Shown here: positions 28,948-33,333 of the stretch, in pieces
Layout: the number at the start of each line of letters is the position of its first letter
Numbering within the stretch: position 1 is the stretch's first letter
Notes under the pieces: model-generated
Databases searched by the model: none
What the model was told of the DNA's origin: nothing
The model's input: only the letters and a program-made list of their open reading frames with translations
From: Gammaproteobacteria bacterium
Lineage (GTDB): Bacteria; Pseudomonadota; Gammaproteobacteria; Xanthomonadales; Xanthomonadaceae
Reading direction: 5' to 3'
Length of the DNA stretch: 33,333 nucleotides
Assembly: GCA_012515985.1 (NCBI GenBank)
Contig: JAAYXJ010000010.1
Span: forward strand, 1-33,333
Made by a program: the position numbers and the translations under genes

Positions 28948-29916
28948 TCAGGGCGCCACGACCCCAGGTTTGCCGAGGAACAGGCCGATGGCATCGTCCA
29001 AGGCGCGCACGTCGTGCGCCGGGTCGAACCACCGCGCATCCAGTTCGCCCCGCAGCCAGGTCAGCTGGCGCTTGGCCAGCTGGCGGGTCGCGGCGATCGC
29101 CCGTTCAACGAAGACATCGGCCGAAGTGGCGCCATCAAAATGCTCCCACGCCTGCCGGTATCCCACCGCGCGCAGCGCGGGAAGATCCAGCGGCGCAGGG
29201 TGGTCGCGGAGGCGCGGCTGCGCGCGCAGCGCCTCCACCTCGGCCAGGAACCCGGCGCGCAGCATGGCATCGAAGCGCCGGGCGATCCGCCCGTGCAGCA
29301 CCGCCCGGTCTGCCGGCGCCAGCACCAGCTTGAGCACCCGGTATGGCAGTCGCCGCGGCGCCTCTCGCTGCAGTGCGCTGATCGGGCGACCGGTCAGCCG
29401 GTAGACCTCCAGCGCCCGCTGGATCCGCTGCACATCCGTGGCGTGGATGCGCCGGGCGGCTTCGGGGTCCACCTGCGCCAGGTCCGCATGCAGCGCGGCC
29501 CAGCCCCGGTGGCCGGCCTCGTGCGCCAGCTGCGCGCGGACATCGGGGTCGGCCGCCGGCATCGCCGAAAGGCCGCGCAGCAGCGCCTGGAAATACAGGC
29601 CGGTGCCCCCGGCGAGGATCGGCAGCCGTCCCCTGGCGGCAATGGCGTCCAGCGCCGCGCGCGCGTCGGCCGCGAACTCGGCCGCGGAATAGGGCTCCCA
29701 GGGATCGCGGACGTCGATCAGGTGGTGTGGGACGCCTCTGCGCTCTTCCAGCGCCGGCTTGGCCGCGCCGATGTCCAGCCCGCGGTACACCAGCGCGGAA
29801 TCAACGCTGATGATCTCCCCGTCCAGCGCGCGCGCGCACTCCACAGCGAAGGCGGTCTTGCCCGACGCGGTCGGGCCCATGATCGCGATGACCGGCGGCC
29901 GGGAATCAATGGACAT
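28948..29916 (-). CDS. miaA: tRNA dimethylallyltransferase MiaA
   Basis: MiaA adds the isopentenyl group to A37 of tRNAs that read UNN codons. The 322 residues have the P-loop GPTASGKT (14-21), then [19 protein letters not shown] with the catalytic Asp, [18 protein letters not shown] and [12 protein letters not shown]. The tRNA-binding region is [18 protein letters not shown], and the C-terminal motif is [17 protein letters not shown]. All landmarks are intact. The ATG at 29916 lies exactly six bases after a -10-like GATAAT (29928-29923), and no Shine-Dalgarno sequence is at proper spacing (GGGG abuts the ATG), so a leaderless transcript is possible. It sits 32 bases after putP and is followed by hfq. 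Confidence 0.97.
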   Translation of the reverse strand: MSIDSRPPVIAIMGPTASGKTAFAVECARALDGEIISVDSALVYRGLDIGAAKPALEERRGVPHHLIDVRDPWEPYSAAEFAADARAALDAIAARGRLPILAGGTGLYFQALLRGLSAMPAADPDVRAQLAHEAGHRGWAALHADLAQVDPEAARRIHATDVQRIQRALEVYRLTGRPISALQREAPRRLPYRVLKLVLAPADRAVLHGRIARRFDAMLRAGFLAEVEALRAQPRLRDHPAPLDLPALRAVGYRQAWEHFDGATSADVFVERAIAATRQLAKRQLTWLRGELDARWFDPAHDVRALDDAIGLFLGKPGVVAP

Positions 29917-29948
29917 CCCCGGATTATCGGCCAGCGGCGGTCATGGCA

Positions 29949-31454
29949 TCAGTAACCCGTCTCCCGCAGCGACAGGCGCACCTGCTCATGGGTGCCCTGG
30001 ATTTCCCCGTCGGGCTCCCTGCCCAGCAGGCTGACCACGACGATCGCCAGGGTGGCCGCGATAAAGCCCGGCACCATTTCATACAGGGCGAACCCGAACT
30101 GCTCCACCACGATTTCCTTCCAGGCGATCACCACCACCGCGCCGGTCACCATCCCGGCCAGCGCACCGTTGCGGGTCATGCGCCCCCAGAACAACGACAG
30201 CACCAGCACCGGGCCGAAGGCCGAGCCGAAGCCCGCCCACGCATAGGCCACGAGGCCCAGCACCCGGCTGTCCGGATCACGCGCCAGCCACAGCGCCACC
30301 AGCGCAACCAGCAGCACGCTGGCGCGGCCCACCCATACCAGCTCGCGCTGGCTGGCGTCCTTGCGCAAGAACCCGCGGTAGAAGTCCTCCGAGAGCACGC
30401 TGGAACAGACGATCAGCTGGCTCGACAGCGTGCTCATCACTGCCGCCAGGATGGCCGACAGGATGATGCCCGCGATCCACGGGTTGAACAGCAGCTCCAC
30501 CGCGATGATGAACACCCGCTCCGGATTGGCCTCCACCGGCCCCGCCGCGTCCGCGTTGAGGGCGAAGTACGCGAGGCCGAAAAAGCCCACCGTCAGCGAT
30601 CCGACCATGCACAGGATCATCCAGCCCATGCCGATGCGGCGCGCCTTGGGGATCGACTGGATGCTTTCGGCCGCCATGAAGCGCGCCAGGATGTGCGGCT
30701 GCCCGCAGTAGCCCAGGCCCCATGCCAGGGCAGAGATGATGGCGACGATGCCGCCGGCGCCGATCCAGCTCAGCTTGGTCGGATCCAGCTCGCGCACGAC
30801 CTCCAGCGCGTCAACCGGCCCGCCGCTGTGCATCAGCACCAGCACCGGCGTGACGATGAGCGCGAACAGCATCATCGTGCCCTGCGCCACGTCGGTCCAA
30901 CTCACCGCCAGGAACCCGCCCACCAGGCTGTAGGCCACGGTCACGGCCGCGCCCCAGAAGATCGCCTGGGTGTAGCTCATGCCGAACACGCTCTCGAACA
31001 GCCGGCCGCCGGCGACCACGCCCGAGGCGCAATACACGGCGAAGAACACCAGGATCACCAGCGCCGACAGCACCCGCAGCACCTTGCTGGTGTCCTTGAA
31101 CCGGTTGGTCATGTAGTCCGGAAGGGTCAGCGCGTTGCCGGTGCGCTCGGTGTAGACCCGCAGGGGACCGGCCACGTAATGCCAGTTGAGCCAGGCGCCG
31201 GTGACCAGCCCGAGCCCGATCCAGGCCTCGGAAAGGCCGTTGAGGTACATCGCGCCCGGCAGGCCCATCATCAGCCAGCCGCTCATGTCCGAAGCACCCG
31301 CCGACAGTGCGGTGGTGGTGGGGCTCAGCCGGCGGCCGCCGAGGATGTAGTCGTCGAAGTTCCTGGTGGAACGCCAGGCGTAATAGCCGATCAACAGCAT
31401 TCCGGCCAGGTAGACGAGAAAGGTGACGATGAGCGGCGTGCTGGACTGGATCAT
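29949..31454 (-). CDS. putP: Sodium/proline symporter PutP
   Basis: PutP is a sodium-coupled proline importer of the SSS family. The 501 residues (E. coli 502) hold about 13 hydrophobic segments. Family landmarks are FDDYILGGRRLSPTTTALSA, GASDMSGWLMMGLPGA (sodium-site Asp near residue 56), YCASGVVAGGRLFESVFGM, ALAWGLGYCGQPHILARFMA, and ILAAVMSTLSSQLIVCSS for the sodium-binding helix 8 region. GAGG precedes the ATG closely. A TAGGCT -10-like element lies in the 101-base gap after folP with a weak -35. No putA is in the window. Its place between folP and miaA looks incidental to the pathways on either side. Confidence 0.95.
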   Translation of the reverse strand: MIQSSTPLIVTFLVYLAGMLLIGYYAWRSTRNFDDYILGGRRLSPTTTALSAGASDMSGWLMMGLPGAMYLNGLSEAWIGLGLVTGAWLNWHYVAGPLRVYTERTGNALTLPDYMTNRFKDTSKVLRVLSALVILVFFAVYCASGVVAGGRLFESVFGMSYTQAIFWGAAVTVAYSLVGGFLAVSWTDVAQGTMMLFALIVTPVLVLMHSGGPVDALEVVRELDPTKLSWIGAGGIVAIISALAWGLGYCGQPHILARFMAAESIQSIPKARRIGMGWMILCMVGSLTVGFFGLAYFALNADAAGPVEANPERVFIIAVELLFNPWIAGIILSAILAAVMSTLSSQLIVCSSVLSEDFYRGFLRKDASQRELVWVGRASVLLVALVALWLARDPDSRVLGLVAYAWAGFGSAFGPVLVLSLFWGRMTRNGALAGMVTGAVVVIAWKEIVVEQFGFALYEMVPGFIAATLAIVVVSLLGREPDGEIQGTHEQVRLSLRETGY

Positions 31455-31555
31455 TGTTCCTCGCGATTTCAGCCGCGGGACGGCGGCAGCGACGGCGCAG
31501 CCTAACGCAGCTGGAACAGCGATGCAGCCCGGCGCGGGGGCCGGGGCGGACCGGG

Positions 31556-32455
31556 TCAGTCGTCTTCCGGCCAGCGGATCGCCGGGCCCGGCGCCCGCTT
31601 GCGCGGCAGCGATACCGACTCCACGGCCGCGAGCACCTTGAGCGAATCCACGGTCTGGGCCACGTCGTGCACCCGCAGGATCACGGCCCCGCGCTGGGCG
31701 GCCAGCAGGTGCGCGGCGACCGAACCCGCGGCGCGCTCGCGCGGGTGTTCGCGGCCGGTGATTTCACCAATGCTGCGCTTTCGGGAAAAGCCTGCCAGCA
31801 CCGGCACGCCGAGCTCTGCGAAACGCTCGAGCTGCGCCAGCAGGGCGAGGTTGTGCGCGGTGGTCTTGCCGAAGCCGAAGCCCGGGTCGGCGATAATCCT
31901 GCGCCTGTCGATCCCGGCCATCTCGGCGGCAAAGATGCGCTCAGCCAGGAACCGGTGCACCTCCCCGACCACATCGTCGTACTCCGGCGCGTCCTGCATG
32001 GAGCGCGGCTCGCCCAGCATGTGCATCAGCACCACCGGCACGCCCAGCTCCGCCGCCGTCTCCAGCGCGCCCTCGCGGCGAAGCGCGTAGACATCGTTGA
32101 TCATCCCCGCGCCCGCCTCGACGGCCGCGCGCATCACCTCCGGGCGCGAGGTGTCGATGCTCAGCGGCAGCCGGGTTTCGCGGGCCAGACGCTCGATGAC
32201 CGGGACCGTGCGCCGCAGCTCTTCCTCCAGCGCCACCTCTTCCGATCCCGGCCGGGTGGACTGCCCGCCGATGTCGAGGATGTCGGCGCCTTCGCCGGCC
32301 AGCGCCAATCCATGCGCGACCGCGGCGTCGTGGTCGAAGTGCGACCCGCCGTCGGAAAACGAATCCGGGGTCACGTTGACGATCCCCATCACCCGGGGGC
32401 GGTCGAGCGCCAGCGGGCGCCCGCCGCAGTCAAGCGTTGGGGTGGTGTCGAACAT
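31556..32455 (-). CDS. folP: Dihydropteroate synthase
   Basis: FolP condenses p-aminobenzoate with the pterin diphosphate in folate synthesis and is the target of sulfonamides. The 299 residues begin with a short leader, then RVMGIVNVTPDSFSDGG (21-37, pterin site and loop 1). ADILDIGGQSTRPGS is loop 2, LPLSIDTSRPEVM and MINDVYALRREG follow, and IIADPGFGFGKTTAHNL, LAGFSRKRSIGEITG and VILRVHDVAQTVDSL complete the barrel. The Ser and Arg of SRKR and the RVHD motif are intact. It starts 15 bases after the ftsH stop, as in the conserved ftsH-folP pair. The C-terminus is longer than in E. coli by a Pro/Arg-rich tail. Confidence 0.97.
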   Translation of the reverse strand: MFDTTPTLDCGGRPLALDRPRVMGIVNVTPDSFSDGGSHFDHDAAVAHGLALAGEGADILDIGGQSTRPGSEEVALEEELRRTVPVIERLARETRLPLSIDTSRPEVMRAAVEAGAGMINDVYALRREGALETAAELGVPVVLMHMLGEPRSMQDAPEYDDVVGEVHRFLAERIFAAEMAGIDRRRIIADPGFGFGKTTAHNLALLAQLERFAELGVPVLAGFSRKRSIGEITGREHPRERAAGSVAAHLLAAQRGAVILRVHDVAQTVDSLKVLAAVESVSLPRKRAPGPAIRWPEDD

Positions 32456-32470
32456 CGGCCGCGGCCGCGG

Positions 32471-33333
32471 TCAGGTCTGCTCGGCCGGCCCGCCGATCGG
32501 GATCGGCTTGCTGTCGCCGTCGCCGCCGTCACCGCCGCCATCGCGGCGCGACTTGTCCCAGCCCATGGGCGGCGGCGGATCGCGGCCTTCCATGATGGCG
32601 TCGATCTGCGGGACGTCGATGGTCTCGTACTCCAGCAGCAGCTTGGCCATCGCGTGCAGCTTGTCGATGTTCTCGGTGAGGATCTGGCGCGTGCGCTCGT
32701 AGGCGCGGTCGAGGATCCCGCGCACCACTTCGTCGATCTTGCGCGCGGTATCGTCCGAGACGTTCTTGTGCTGGGTGACCGAGCGGCCCAGGAACACCTC
32801 GTCCTCGTCCTCGCTGTAGGCGATGGGCCCCATCTCGTCGGACAGGCCCCACTTGGTGACCATGTTGCGGGCGATCTTGGTGGCGCGCTCGATGTCGTTG
32901 GAGGCACCGGTAGTGACCTTGTCCTCGCCGAAGATCAGCTCCTCGGCCACGCGCCCGCCATACAGCGAGCACAGCTGGGATTCGATCGCCACCCGGTTCA
33001 TCGAGTACTTGTCGCCTTCCGGCAAGTACATGGTCACGCCCAGGGCGCGGCCGCGCGGGATGATGGTGACCTTGTAGACGGGGTCGTGCTCGGGCACCAG
33101 GCGGCCGACGATGGCGTGGCCGGCCTCGTGGTAGGCGGTGAGCTCCTTCTCCTCCTCGCTCATGGCCATCGAGCGGCGCTCGGCGCCCATCAGGATCTTG
33201 TCGCGGGCGCGGTCGAAGTGGTCCATGCGCACCTCGCTCGCGTTCTCGCGGGCGGCGAACAGCGCCGCCTCGTTGACCAGGTTGGCCAGGTCCGCGCCGG
33301 AGAAGCCGGGCGTGCCGCGGGCCACGATCATCG
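32471..33333 (-). CDS. ftsH: ATP-dependent zinc metalloprotease FtsH, C-terminal part
   Basis: FtsH is a membrane-anchored AAA+ protease that degrades misfolded membrane proteins and regulators such as sigma-32 and LpxC in E. coli. Only the last ~287 residues are here; the N-terminal membrane segments and Walker motifs lie beyond the right edge. Visible are the end of the AAA domain ([20 protein letters not shown]) and the protease domain with zinc motif HEAGH and downstream ligand region [27 protein letters not shown] coiled C-terminus ([18 protein letters not shown]) and a Gly/Asp-rich tail follow. Its regulators hflK and hflC are on the same strand downstream, and folP follows immediately. 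Confidence 0.98.
   Translation of the reverse strand, partial: MIVARGTPGFSGADLANLVNEAALFAARENASEVRMDHFDRARDKILMGAERRSMAMSEEEKELTAYHEAGHAIVGRLVPEHDPVYKVTIIPRGRALGVTMYLPEGDKYSMNRVAIESQLCSLYGGRVAEELIFGEDKVTTGASNDIERATKIARNMVTKWGLSDEMGPIAYSEDEDEVFLGRSVTQHKNVSDDTARKIDEVVRGILDRAYERTRQILTENIDKLHAMAKLLLEYETIDVPQIDAIMEGRDPPPPMGWDKSRRDGGGDGGDGDSKPIPIGGPAEQT

Overview
The window is about 70% GC and densely coded. Gene content and order point to a gammaproteobacterium of the Xanthomonadaceae/Lysobacteraceae, of Lysobacter, Luteimonas or Pseudoxanthomonas type. The pointers are the divergent murJ/rpsT pair, rplU-rpmA-obgE, the ftsH-folP...miaA-hfq-hflX-hflK-hflC-DUF2065-purA run, many ATGA/GTGA stop-start overlaps, and promoters with a TTGACC -35 and a TACAAT or TAGGCT -10. 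The genus is an inference. Almost everything is chromosomal core. No tRNA, rRNA, CRISPR array, prophage or intact insertion sequence was seen.

Layout, left to right. 1-945: the 5' part of murJ (minus). 1101-1379: rpsT (plus), with a clear promoter and terminator, convergent with obgE. 2551-3100: a 550-base non-coding stretch holding two large inverted repeats, the best candidate for an undescribed dispersed element. 3101-3694: rplU-rpmA (minus). 3963-8215: uvrA, a hotdog thioesterase and an ECI1-like enoyl-CoA isomerase (plus), with a REP-like hairpin pair before the last. 8228-9905: DUF1289, Nudix and sulfurtransferase genes as a tightly overlapping minus-strand operon. 9981-10688: an exported FKBP prolyl isomerase (minus). 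10884-12699: enoyl-CoA hydratase, an unknown Ala/Arg-rich protein and nth (plus, coupled).

12740-14380 is a phosphate-starvation island that has been damaged. A PHO box precedes an OprP/OprO-type porin. A second PHO box precedes the first ~45 codons of a GT-B glycosyltransferase, which are fused abruptly and out of frame to the last ~50 codons of a PAP2 phosphatase. The remnant reading frame runs without a stop into rlmJ. After rlmJ come a GNAT acetyltransferase and mfd.

19470-23003 (minus) holds an Nmad3 gene followed by a four-gene cluster: acyl-CoA dehydrogenase-like, PIG-L deacetylase, NodS-type methyltransferase and family 2 glycosyltransferase. The PIG-L gene is reduced to a C-terminal remnant without its HPDDE zinc motif. 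chaB diverges from the Nmad3 gene.

23318-33333 is a continuous minus-strand run: ftsH (partial), folP, putP, miaA, hfq, hflX, hflK, hflC, DUF2065, purA. It joins FtsH and its modulators HflK/HflC with RNA-level regulators (MiaA, Hfq, HflX). A heat-shock-type promoter (CTTGACA-N14-CCTCATGT) lies before hflX, and an inverted repeat sits directly before purA.

All calls come from reading motifs and from remembered family features. No database search was possible.
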